Part shown: one piece after another, positions 1 through 5,430 of the stretch | Layout of the letters: every line of letters starts with the position of its first letter | Numbering within the stretch: position 1 is the first letter of the stretch | Source: Deferribacteres bacterium | Lineage (GTDB): Bacteria; Nitrospirota; Thermodesulfovibrionia; UBA6902 | Reading direction: 5' to 3' | Assembly (NCBI GenBank): GCA_013152795.1 | Contig: JAADFS010000065.1 | Coordinates: 1 to 7,346, forward strand | DNA length: 7,346 nt | Notes under the pieces: model-generated | What the model saw: the letters and a program-made list of their open reading frames with translations, nothing else | What the model was told of the DNA's origin: nothing | Databases searched by the model: none | Position numbers and translations under genes: made by a program

Positions 1-91
1 GGATAAAATGAGGGTCACTTTCGGCGAACTGCTTAAGTGTTTTGAGATAGCCCGCTGCCTCACGGAGGGCGTTTTCAAACGCAAACCGCGA
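1..91. repeat. Terminal overlap, left copy (circularity signal)
   Basis: These 91 bases are identical to the last 91 bases of the window (7256-7346). The minus-strand replication gene reads through the join in the same frame with no stop. This is what an assembler produces from a circular molecule and implies a true length of about 7255 bp. A real terminal repeat of a linear element is possible but would cut a gene in two. Confidence 0.93.
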
Positions 92-1702
92 CCCTCCACT
101 TAGCCGTTGGCTGTATGCTATGGGGTCGATGCCCTGCTTGAGCACGGGGAAAACAATAAATGCCCGTCGTAGGGTTCCAACTAAGGCAGCTTCCTCAGAA
201 ACCTTGAACGGCTGGAGAAAAAGGGATGCAATACACGAGGGCATATAGCTCAAAGCGTGCTCAGGCGGTAAGTCGGTCATCCGCTTTACGACAAGGTTTT
301 GGCCGTAGGGGTCTAATGCTGTGTTTAGATACTTCCGTATTTCTTGAGCCTTTTCCGCTGTGCTGCGTATCAAGTCGATGGACTCATTTAGACTAAGCCA
401 GTCGTCGTTCAGCGGGCCTCGTATTTCCTGATAACTGGGCTCCTTTTTCCCCTGCCTAAGCACCTTGCCAACTAAGGCTTCGGGGTGAAAGCTTGCAGGC
501 ATGCTGTGGACTAATCCCAAAGCCCTGCAAAGCTTTTCTTGAGCAAACAGAATGTTACTTTTCCCGCTCCCTGATGGCAAAGCATAAATTGCATGAACGC
601 GGAGGTCGGTGTGCAGGTCGCCCACCCATAGAGTAGACTTGCGGAAAAGAAGCGAGATGGCCTGATAATAAAATGCCTTTCGGACGATGGCATACTCTTT
701 CCCCTGCAGGCGGAGTAAGCGGGAGAACTCCTCAAAGTGAGGCAGGTGCTCAGTTGGATAAACAAAGGAGCTCAAAGCGAGAGGGTTGGGCAGTTTAAAC
801 GATGGCAGGGGGCTACTAAAGACTTCCTCATCTGGCTGGTAGCTTGCAGCGGCTTTTGCTATGGTGCGACTGAGATAATCAGGACGCCGGGCTTTCTCAC
901 GGCGGGAAAGCCCGGAGTGTAAAAAGAGCTTAATTGCCTGGTCCCGGTTCCCGTTGCATGCCACAAGAAGGCTATTCATTAAGCTTAAGTCGGCCTCGCT
1001 TTGGCTAGGAAAATCAGAAAAGTCGCCCCCCCACAAACGAGAAATGCGTTCTTTTGCAGCGAAGGAACGGAGCCGTGCCAGCGCTTCGAGGTCGGTGGGG
1101 GTCAATGGGCTGCGGTCAAAAGATACGGGAGAGAGCTCGCCCTTACCGGAGGGTTGTTCGGCGAGGTCGTGCTCCTTGAGGAAGGCTAGGAGCTCCTCGC
1201 TTTCGTCTTTTAGCTCGTGGTGCTGGTCATCGAACGGCTTCCCCGTAAGCGTGAACCCTCTTCCTCCGGAATAAAACTCGAGATGCCCTTTTCGCCGCCC
1301 CGTTGGGAATTTGCTCTTGTCGGCGAGGCGAAAAATGAAGTGTAGTCCGTGGCCAGAGGGGCTAACCTCGCAATAGGTGCTGAACCGCCGGAGAGCTTCT
1401 TGAGCCAGCCTGTTCGGCTTGCCTGCCTCGTCGAGGCAATGGTCTAAGTCGAGCCCCGCATAGGGATTTTGGGGGGAGAACGCAAACATCAGCCCTCCGA
1501 CGCCCTTCTTTTTGGCTGCTGCGACGGCGTTTTCGAAGCTGGCGTAATTCGCGGAGTCGGTAACGCTTGCGGGGCGATTATCTCCAAAGCGCCACGGCGC
1601 CGCAGGGACTTTGTCCAGGTGCCCGTCGGCTCGCTTGCGGGATGTCCAGCAAAGCCAAAAGGGAGCCTTGCGGAGCTCGGAGGGTATATCCTCAAGGTTC
1701 AT
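1..1702 (-). CDS. Primase-polymerase/AAA+ helicase replication protein, N-terminal part (residues 1-567)
   Basis: First part of a 1051-residue replication protein that continues through the circular join to 5802. The ATG at 1702 follows an SD-like GGAGGCGGAGG and overlaps the previous stop as ATGA. Residues 1-160 form an archaeo-eukaryotic primase-polymerase domain: a start with FWLCW, catalytic acids D85 and D87 in GLDLDHCL, SPSGHGLH with H121, and E142 before RGFTLTG. Residues about 205-285 (RLWGGDFSDFPSQSEADL then SGLSRREK and DYLSRTI) match the helix-bundle domain of NrS-1-phage-type polymerases. Residues about 345-530 are an AAA+ helicase core with Walker A GSGKS at 378-382 (K381), a Walker B-like stretch WLSLNE at 435-440 and candidate arginine fingers R512/R513. 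The Walker B is unusual because Asn stands where Asp is expected. Expected roles are primer synthesis and unwinding at the origin. Domain assignment is from recalled motifs, not a search. Confidence 0.92.
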   Translation of the reverse strand, partial: MNLEDIPSELRKAPFWLCWTSRKRADGHLDKVPAAPWRFGDNRPASVTDSANYASFENAVAAAKKKGVGGLMFAFSPQNPYAGLDLDHCLDEAGKPNRLAQEALRRFSTYCEVSPSGHGLHFIFRLADKSKFPTGRRKGHLEFYSGGRGFTLTGKPFDDQHHELKDESEELLAFLKEHDLAEQPSGKGELSPVSFDRSPLTPTDLEALARLRSFAAKERISRLWGGDFSDFPSQSEADLSLMNSLLVACNGNRDQAIKLFLHSGLSRREKARRPDYLSRTIAKAAASYQPDEEVFSSPLPSFKLPNPLALSSFVYPTEHLPHFEEFSRLLRLQGKEYAIVRKAFYYQAISLLFRKSTLWVGDLHTDLRVHAIYALPSGSGKSNILFAQEKLCRALGLVHSMPASFHPEALVGKVLRQGKKEPSYQEIRGPLNDDWLSLNESIDLIRSTAEKAQEIRKYLNTALDPYGQNLVVKRMTDLPPEHALSYMPSCIASLFLQPFKVSEEAALVGTLRRAFIVFPVLKQGIDPIAYSQRLSGGSRFAFENALREAAGYLKTLKQFAESDPHFI

Positions 1703-1875
1703 GCCTCCGCCTCCTGTATCCTAACAACCTTCGCAAGGGGTATTTGCACTTTCCCGAGGGTGGTGCTTTGGATTAAAATGAACTGAGAATCGCGCGATAA
1801 CTCCACACCGATTACCTTATTCACGCTGGAGGCGGTGTCGTTGTAAAGTATTACTATTTTCTGTCTATCTGTCAT
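1699..1875 (-). CDS. Small probable beta-barrel protein, 58 aa
   Basis: This gene is too short for ordinary ORF lists but is well supported. The ATG at 1875 is preceded by GGTG five bases upstream, and the TGA overlaps the ATG of the replication gene as ATGA. The protein begins MTDRQKIVILYND and ends KVVRIQEAEA. Alternating hydrophobic and polar residues (KVIGVELS, QFILIQST, GKVQIPLAKVVRI) predict four or five short strands and no helix of length, as in Sm-like or SH3-like barrels. It has no Cys, signal peptide or membrane segment. Its position directly before the replicase with coupled translation suggests equal or higher dosage and a replication or RNA/DNA-binding accessory role. The fold is my inference from pattern only; I do not recognise a named family. 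Confidence 0.82.
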   Translation of the reverse strand: MTDRQKIVILYNDTASSVNKVIGVELSRDSQFILIQSTTLGKVQIPLAKVVRIQEAEA

Positions 1876-1899
1876 TTTTTCACCTTTTGATTAATACTT

Positions 1900-2082
1900 T
1901 TAGTCGGGGGTGGCGGGCATTTCGCCCGCCCGGTTGTCCGCGCCGTGCCTGGCCATGCCGTGAGTATGCTCGAGAAGCCACCCCTCCAGCTTGCCCTCGC
2001 GGTGCAGCTGGATTATGCGCGCTTTGGCAATCGCTTCAGCCTCCTGGCGCAGGTGCAGGAGTCCAGGGTAAGGGGAGCTCAT
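1900..2082 (-). CDS. Hypothetical helical protein, 60 aa
   Basis: The ATG at 2082 overlaps the stop of the ribbon-helix-helix gene (ATGA) and follows a good SD (GGAGGCGG, about 4 bases away). Residues 8-40 (LLHLRQEAEAIAKARIIQLH onwards) look like one long amphipathic helix, followed by a His-rich, probably loose tail (EHTHGMARHGADN) ending in EMPATPD. No catalytic motif or membrane segment is seen. It sits between a presumed DNA-binding regulator and the small beta protein, 24 bases before the latter. The product is unknown; a partner of the upstream repressor or of the replicase is possible. The reality of the gene rests on the overlap and SD rather than on homology. Confidence 0.72.
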   Translation of the reverse strand: MSSPYPGLLHLRQEAEAIAKARIIQLHREGKLEGWLLEHTHGMARHGADNRAGEMPATPD

Positions 2083-2240
2083 TGTCCCGCCTCCTTCTCA
2101 TACCAATCGCGGAGGAGATGGCGGATTAGCCGAGAAAGTGGAATCAGCTTGCGGTTCGCTAACCTCTGGATTTGTTCGGCTTCCGTAACCGGCAAATAAC
2201 AGGCAAGCGCGATTGTGGTTTTGTGATGTGACGCACACAT
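2079..2240 (-). CDS. Ribbon-helix-helix (CopG/Arc-like) DNA-binding protein, 53 aa
   Basis: First gene of the minus-strand operon, absent from ordinary ORF lists because of its length. The ATG at 2240 is the only possible start, since an in-frame TAG lies nine bases upstream. The sequence fits the ribbon-helix-helix plan: a strand at residues 7-16 (KTTIALACYL), helix A at about 19-30 (TEAEQIQRLANR), a turn KLIPLS, and helix B at about 36-48 (SRLIRHLLRDWYE). Such proteins are dimers whose paired strands enter the major groove; in small plasmids they often repress their own operon and set copy number. That role is inferred from family and position. The 6-bp-arm palindrome 22-37 bases upstream of the start is a candidate operator. 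The start has only a weak SD (AGGT), unlike the genes that follow. Confidence 0.85.
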   Translation of the reverse strand: MCASHHKTTIALACYLPVTEAEQIQRLANRKLIPLSRLIRHLLRDWYEKEAGQ

Positions 2241-2261
2241 ACATACCTATGCGATATGGTT

Positions 2262-2277
2262 GTTAGTTAAGACTAAC
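2262..2277. repeat. Palindrome in the operon leader (candidate operator)
   Basis: GTTAGT-TAAG-ACTAAC is a perfect inverted repeat with 6-base arms and a 4-base centre. It lies between the predicted transcription start (about 2287) and the ATG at 2240. It could be the operator of the ribbon-helix-helix protein or a leader hairpin in the mRNA. Confidence 0.5.
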
Positions 2278-2308
2278 GAACGGCACGCCGCCCCTCCACC
2301 TGACCCAA

Positions 2309-2317
2309 ATTTATAAA
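2309..2317 (-). promoter_or_regulatory. TATA box, minus-strand operon promoter
   Basis: Read on the minus strand the sequence is TTTATAAAT, close to the archaeal TATA consensus. A start about 26 bases downstream would lie near 2287 and give a leader of roughly 47 bases before the first gene. This is the nearest good promoter to the nine-gene operon. Confidence 0.6.
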
Positions 2318-2371
2318 AAGCAGGCATGCGTAACACTAAACGCTCATTTTTACTTGCCTTATTTAGATGGG

Positions 2372-2381
2372 GGGATTTATG
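2372..2381 (-). promoter_or_regulatory. Second minus-strand TATA-like box inside an inverted repeat
   Basis: On the minus strand this reads CATAAATCCC, mirroring the integrase promoter on the other strand. A start near 2350 would give a longer leader to the operon, or a short non-coding RNA; the ATG encountered first (2344-2342 region) opens only a three-codon frame. Confidence 0.35.
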
Positions 2382-2427
2382 TCGTATATTTGCAGCAATC
2401 CCCCACGGCGCACTCTTAACATAAGGG

Positions 2428-2436
2428 TTATAAATC
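2428..2436 (+). promoter_or_regulatory. TATA box of the integrase gene (probable leaderless mRNA)
   Basis: TTATAAATC is centred about 25 bases before the ATG at 2457, the distance at which archaeal transcription normally starts. No SD lies in front of the ATG (CTTATTATAGCTC). Together these point to a leaderless transcript, in contrast to the strong SD sites of the minus-strand operon. Confidence 0.7.
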
Positions 2437-2456
2437 CCCCCTGCTTATTATAGCTC

Positions 2457-3818
2457 ATGCCAACGGACATAAGCGCGGAATTGGAAAAAAGCAAGGAGCT
2501 AATCAGGGCTAGCAAGTCCATAAGCAAGCGGGACAAGGAGCTTGTCCTTGCCTTTGTGGAGCAATACCAAGGGCGTGATGGCCCCATCAGCGACCACAGG
2601 AAAAAGAAGTATGCCATCCAATTGCGCAAGGTGCTGGAGTGGCTCCCCTGCGAGCTGAAGGACCTGGACGAGGACTGCTTTGACGCGCTTATGGCAAAGA
2701 TAGACAGCTACCGATACAGCCGCACAATAATAACGGGGAGGGACGGCAACCGCGTAACCACAAAAAAGACAAAGGGGCGCAAGCTTTCCGCCGCTTCTGT
2801 TTATGACTACAAGGTCCAATTCAAAACCTTTCTTAATTGGCTAGAGAAGAAGAAGGGGTTTAAGTTCCCCGCCTTTGAGTGGCGCATCAAGAAGCCACAC
2901 GGGGAAAAGACGGCCGAGGACATATTCTCACCCCAGGAAGTGGCTGCCTTGCGCTCGGCGCAGCTAAGCACGCGCAATAAGGCCCTTGTGGAATTCCTCC
3001 TCGAAACGGGCGTGCGCCCGAAGGAGCTGCTGGCGCTGCGGGTTAAGGACATACACTTCGAGGAGAATGTCCCCTATGTGTTCCTGCCTAAGACCAAAGA
3101 AGGGCGCAAGAGGGAAATAGCTATTGTTTCCTGCGTCCCCATGCTCCAGGAGTGGCTGGCGATGCACCCGCGCAAGGGGGATGGCAATGCACAGCTGTTC
3201 TGCAAGCAGGCGCGCTGGGGGGAATATGGAGTTATGGACGAACCCGCGCTGCTCCGCCTAATCAAGAAGATAACCCAAAAGGCGGGGATAGACAGCACGA
3301 AGGCAAAGCCCTACACCTTCCGCCACACGGCGATAACCCTATGGAGCGAGCAGGGGCTTAATGAGGCAGTCATCAAATACAGGGCGGGGCACGCGCCCAG
3401 CTCAAACATGCTGAGCACATATACCCACATAAGGGGGAGCGAGGCAAGCGAGGCTTACCTCAAGGCCAAGGGCATAATCCAAGAGGAGAAAAACGCCGAG
3501 GAGTTTATCCAATGCCCCCGCTGTGGGAGGGTAAACAGCCAAGGTGCGAGAATATGCTCCCGCTGTGGAGCTCCCTTGAGCTTGGAGGCAGCAGCCGAGA
3601 TGCAGGAAGCCACACAAAAGGAGGCGGAGCTGCTCAGCAAGCTACTGAGCGATAGTGAGATATACGACAAGCTCAAGGAGAAGCTCATCGAGGACATGAT
3701 GCGGGAGATGGGCGAGAAGGTTGTGGCTTTGGAGAAGAGCGGTCACAGAAACCCCCTCTCCGCTTTGGACAAGAAAGCAAAGTTGCCCCACAGGCCGAGG
3801 GGGAGGCCTTCCTTATAG
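2457..3818 (+). CDS. Tyrosine recombinase (integrase) with zinc ribbon and AT-hook-like tail, 453 aa
   Basis: Catalyses site-specific strand exchange, here presumably integration and excision of the circle. Residues about 10-135 are an all-helical core-binding domain. The catalytic domain at about 158-340 shows R187 in TGVRPKE, a lysine in the KTKEG hairpin (K212 or K214), R289 in YTFRH (Tyr replaces the usual first His), H312 in RAGH, and the nucleophile Y322 in STYTHI. After it come C353-x2-C356 and C367-x2-C370, a zinc ribbon often seen in archaeal integrases, then a charged helical segment at 375-425 likely to form a coiled coil. The basic end contains PRGRP (447-451), the core of an AT-hook. 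Length exceeds the roughly 300 residues of XerA-type enzymes because of this C-terminal extension. Start choice rests on the TATA box 25 bases upstream. It faces away from the operon promoter and converges on the operon's end. Confidence 0.95.
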   Translation: MPTDISAELEKSKELIRASKSISKRDKELVLAFVEQYQGRDGPISDHRKKKYAIQLRKVLEWLPCELKDLDEDCFDALMAKIDSYRYSRTIITGRDGNRVTTKKTKGRKLSAASVYDYKVQFKTFLNWLEKKKGFKFPAFEWRIKKPHGEKTAEDIFSPQEVAALRSAQLSTRNKALVEFLLETGVRPKELLALRVKDIHFEENVPYVFLPKTKEGRKREIAIVSCVPMLQEWLAMHPRKGDGNAQLFCKQARWGEYGVMDEPALLRLIKKITQKAGIDSTKAKPYTFRHTAITLWSEQGLNEAVIKYRAGHAPSSNMLSTYTHIRGSEASEAYLKAKGIIQEEKNAEEFIQCPRCGRVNSQGARICSRCGAPLSLEAAAEMQEATQKEAELLSKLLSDSEIYDKLKEKLIEDMMREMGEKVVALEKSGHRNPLSALDKKAKLPHRPRGRPSL

Positions 3819-3835
3819 ATAATGTGCCTCGCTTT

Positions 3836-3856
3836 CCCTTGTGGCATAAGGGTTTT
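3836..3856 (+). terminator. Possible terminator after the integrase
   Basis: CCCTTG and TAAGGG form a short stem (one G-T pair, five-base loop), followed directly by TTTT. It begins 18 bases after the integrase stop. The stem is weak and archaeal termination depends mainly on T-tracts, so this is tentative. Confidence 0.35.
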
Positions 3857-3890
3857 AGAGGCAGAGGCAGCCATAAAAATCGCACGGATG

Positions 3891-3900
3891 GGTATAAATT
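3891..3900 (+). promoter_or_regulatory. Orphan TATA box in the convergent intergenic region
   Basis: GGTATAAATT is a good archaeal TATA match with no convincing protein gene behind it. A start would be expected near 3922-3926. It could drive a small RNA across the region to about 4140, or be a chance match. Confidence 0.3.
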
Positions 3901-4148
3901 GTCGTCGAACCCTAGCTAACCGCCACTAAAAAGGGAAAAGATAATACCCCGCACCTGTTGTTTTCCGTTTGTGCTCCAATTATGGGACGACTCTCCCGTC
4001 GTTTGGCTCTTCGTTTTGAGAAAGGGATACATTATCGTTATAGTGTAACACTTTTCGTTAAGGGTTCGGATGCCAAAAGAGTCCGGTTTGTTTGTAACTT
4101 ATATACGACAAGAAATAGTCTGCTTTGTTTTAGGCCCTCTTAAAAGAA

Positions 4149-4286
4149 CCTGCAGGGGGGGGGAGAAGGCCCCCTGCAGGGGGGCAAGCCAAGGTGACAA
4201 ACTTGCCCCTGTGCCCGTCTTGCATCTGGAGGCGCTCCACGGCTCACCGCTTCCCGTGGCAGCAGGGGAAATGACAAAACCCCTGC
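4149..4286. repeat. Cluster of GC-rich hairpins downstream of the operon
   Basis: Four inverted repeats follow one another: CCTGCAGGGGG/CCCCCTGCAGG (4149-4159 with 4170-4180, 10-base loop), TGGAG/CTCCA (4227-4239), CCACGG/CCGTGG (4237-4242 with 4254-4259) and GCAGGGG/CCCCTGC (4262-4268 with 4280-4286). The first and last share the word CCCCTGC, which recurs in direct and inverted form. The cluster lies just beyond the operon's last stop. It could be a structured 3' end, a structured RNA or an origin element. Confidence 0.6.
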
Positions 4287-4329
4287 ACTTTGCGATGCCT
4301 GGACACAAATATAATCGCCCCCATATCCG

Positions 4330-4596
4330 CTATTGGCGTTCCGCCTCCTTCCGTGTTTTGTCGTGCGTTTCGCTTCGGGTCGAGCAATGTGTGTCACGGC
4401 CGCAGTTGAAGCATAGGTGGCTCATGTCGCCCCCAATGAACAGAATCAGGAACCGCCCTGACCCTGGGTCCCACACGAGCCTGGAATTGTAAAATATCTT
4501 TTGTCGGTTCAGTCCGCAGTTCGGGCACTCCTCTAGATAGCTGCAGCGGTGGCGTTTTAAGAAGGTCGTCAAATATTTCCATTTCACTAAGGTCAT
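4330..4596 (-). CDS. Zinc-ribbon protein, 88 aa
   Basis: Last gene of the operon. The ATG at 4596 overlaps the previous stop (ATGA) and has AAAGGAGGGG a few bases upstream; a longer start at 4632 would lack this site. C24-x2-C27 (ECPNCG) and C62-x2-C65 (LCFNCG) frame a strand-rich middle (RFLILFIGGD), the layout of a zinc ribbon with its metal held by two knuckles. C18, C71, H16, H60 and H70 are nearby extra ligand candidates. The C-terminal tail is highly charged (RSETHDKTRKEAERQ). Many zinc ribbons bind nucleic acid or act as small transcription adaptors, but no particular family is recognised here, so the role is unknown. It may work with the neighbouring 59-aa Cys4 protein. Confidence 0.75.
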   Translation of the reverse strand: MTLVKWKYLTTFLKRHRCSYLEECPNCGLNRQKIFYNSRLVWDPGSGRFLILFIGGDMSHLCFNCGRDTHCSTRSETHDKTRKEAERQ

Positions 4597-4772
4597 TCTA
4601 AATCCCCTCCTTTGGGTTCGAAGTAGGGGCATCTGTGCTGCCGGCTCGGGTTAATGACGCTCCGCTTGAGCTTGCAGAAATGCAGAGTCCCTTTTTGTTG
4701 AGTGTAGTGTTGGCAATAGAAACATTTCAGGTCGCGATAAGGGTCAAGCGCGGGGAGCCGTTTCTTATTCAC
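4593..4772 (-). CDS. Small Cys4 (probable zinc-binding) protein, 59 aa
   Basis: The gene is found by reading between its neighbours. The GTG at 4772 overlaps the stop of the 98-aa gene (GTGA), and its own TGA overlaps the next ATG (ATGA). A G-rich SD-like GGGGGTG lies 5 bases before the start. The protein carries C17-x2-C20 (LKCFYCQ), C33 (LHFCKL) and C48 (QHRCPYF), giving C-x2-C-x12-C-x14-C, with H22, H31 and H46 close by. This suggests a single zinc site, or less likely an iron-sulfur site. The N-terminus is basic (NKKRLPALDPYRD). The perfect fit between two overlaps, together with ordered cysteines, makes a real gene likely even without recognised homologs. Function unknown. Confidence 0.78.
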   Translation of the reverse strand: MNKKRLPALDPYRDLKCFYCQHYTQQKGTLHFCKLKRSVINPSRQHRCPYFEPKGGDLE

Positions 4773-5065
4773 AGCAACACCCCCGCGGGGCTCATTATGC
4801 CGATAGCGGCAAGATAGCGCACAACCTCCTTATGCAAATCGGCAAGCTGGCGCTCATCATGCAAATCGTGGTGTGTGGGGAGGTCGAGCCCCTTCAGTTC
4901 CTCCAGGTGTAACAACTCACCCGGGGCCATGAACACGATTCTCTTTGAGTAAATTATTACTAATGCGTCAAGTAAAGGAGAGGCTGGCTTCTTCGGCAAT
5001 GCCTCCAATTTCCCCCTCACCATTTGCACGGCATCTCTCCGGCTCTGGGGCTTGCTAGCTGTCAC
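4769..5065 (-). CDS. Hypothetical protein with His-rich motif, 98 aa
   Basis: The GTG at 5065 is chosen because it overlaps the upstream stop (GTGA) and has a perfect GGAGGTG five bases before it; a longer reading from 5119 would overlap the winged-helix gene by 58 bases. After a basic N-terminus (SKPQSRRDAVQMVRGKL) comes a hydrophobic segment (PLLDALVIIYSKRIVFM) that is too short and charged for a clear membrane span. Then comes LPTHHDLHDERQLADLH (residues 62-78), which holds H65, H66, H69 and H78 among acids and could bind a metal. The end is a helix plus a hydrophobic tail. No family is recognised. Its place between the winged-helix and Cys4 genes suggests it belongs to the same accessory module. 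Confidence 0.75.
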   Translation of the reverse strand: MTASKPQSRRDAVQMVRGKLEALPKKPASPLLDALVIIYSKRIVFMAPGELLHLEELKGLDLPTHHDLHDERQLADLHKEVVRYLAAIGIMSPAGVLL

Positions 5066-5427
5066 CGCCGCACCTCCAGCCTTTTCTTCAGAGCCTCTCC
5101 GTGTGGGGTCAAGGCCCACAAGTAAAGGTTTCCTTCTTTGTCCCTGGCAACCAACCCTTTTTCCTCGAGGAGGGCGAGCCAGCGTGCAAGGGTTCTCTTT
5201 CGCACACCCACAACCGAGGCAAGGGCGGCGCTCCCCATAGCAAACTCACTCATGGCTAGGAGGAGTTCCCGCATCTTCGGGGAGCGGGAAAAGAGATAAT
5301 TTATGCTGCGTTGTTCTGAGAGGGTAGGGTTCGAGCTTTCTTTTTGTGAAGTGCCCGTTTTTTCCCCTTTCTTGTCTTTGCTTTGGCTCGTTCTTATCCC
5401 GATTAAGGGCAGGTTCTCAAAACCCAT
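5062..5427 (-). CDS. Winged-helix DNA-binding protein, 121 aa
   Basis: The ATG at 5427 lies 3 bases after the previous stop and has GGAGGT five bases upstream. Residues 1-35 are a polar, Lys/Ser-rich arm likely to be disordered. Residues about 48-118 form a winged helix: helix 1 SPKMRELLLAMSEFAMG, helix 2 SAALASVVG, recognition helix RKRTLARWLALLEEKGLV, then a wing DKEGNLYLWALTPHGEALKK. This is the usual arrangement of MarR/ArsR-like archaeal regulators, though no ligand pocket or metal motif is evident. It could be a second regulator of the plasmid or a replication accessory factor that meets the winged helices of the replicase. The domain call is firm; the job is inferred. Confidence 0.83.
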   Translation of the reverse strand: MGFENLPLIGIRTSQSKDKKGEKTGTSQKESSNPTLSEQRSINYLFSRSPKMRELLLAMSEFAMGSAALASVVGVRKRTLARWLALLEEKGLVARDKEGNLYLWALTPHGEALKKRLEVRR

Positions 5428-5430
5428 GTT

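Larger units (their letters stand above)
2369..2441. repeat. 12-bp inverted repeat spanning divergent promoter elements
   Basis: GGGGGGATTTAT at 2369-2380 is exactly complementary to ATAAATCCCCCC at 2430-2441, with 49 bases between. The right arm contains the integrase TATA box; the left arm gives the same element on the other strand. A third partial copy, ATCCCCC, lies near 2398-2404. This is suited to binding one regulator at both promoters, or to being recombinase or origin sites. Confidence 0.75.
3819..4148. other. Non-coding stretch, candidate attP or small RNA region
   Basis: About 330 bases between the integrase stop and the hairpin cluster with no gene I can support. It is more AT-rich than the coding parts. 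It holds the possible terminator, the orphan TATA box, a 5-bp-arm hairpin (ACGAC/GTCGT at 3987-4002) and the palindrome AGTGTAACACT around 4042-4052. Being next to the integrase it is a natural place for attP, but I found no tRNA fragment to confirm this. Confidence 0.4.

Noticed and set aside
737..1786. Several plus-strand frames of 60-106 codons
   Set aside because: They lie opposite the primase-helicase gene, whose motifs are clear, and lack start signals.
2363..2629. 88-codon minus-strand frame across the integrase start
   Set aside because: It is antisense to well-supported integrase coding and crosses the promoter repeat; it has no SD and no coupling.
2420..3854. Ten-base direct repeat CATAAGGGTT at 2420 and 3845 flanking the integrase
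   Set aside because: Many ten-base matches are expected by chance in 7 kb. One copy overlaps the TATA region and the other the terminator stem, so an att-site reading is not justified.
4061..4088. TPsiC-like GGGTTCGGATGCC, possible tRNA end and attP
   Set aside because: The flanking bases do not form the five-base T-stem and no acceptor or D-arm partner is present. The similar GGGTTCGACGAC on the minus strand near 3901-3912 fails at the conserved C61.
3958..4143. 61-codon plus-strand frame (or 53 codons from the ATG at 3982)
   Set aside because: It has no SD and no leaderless spacing from the TATA box, relies on TTG for the longer form, and uses many CGT/CGA arginine codons unlike the other genes. 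Not excluded, but not supported.
4099..4397. Minus-strand frames of 69 and 85 codons over the hairpin cluster
   Set aside because: The starts lack SD sites, the composition is driven by the GC-rich repeats, and the longer one overlaps the 3' end of the zinc-ribbon gene.
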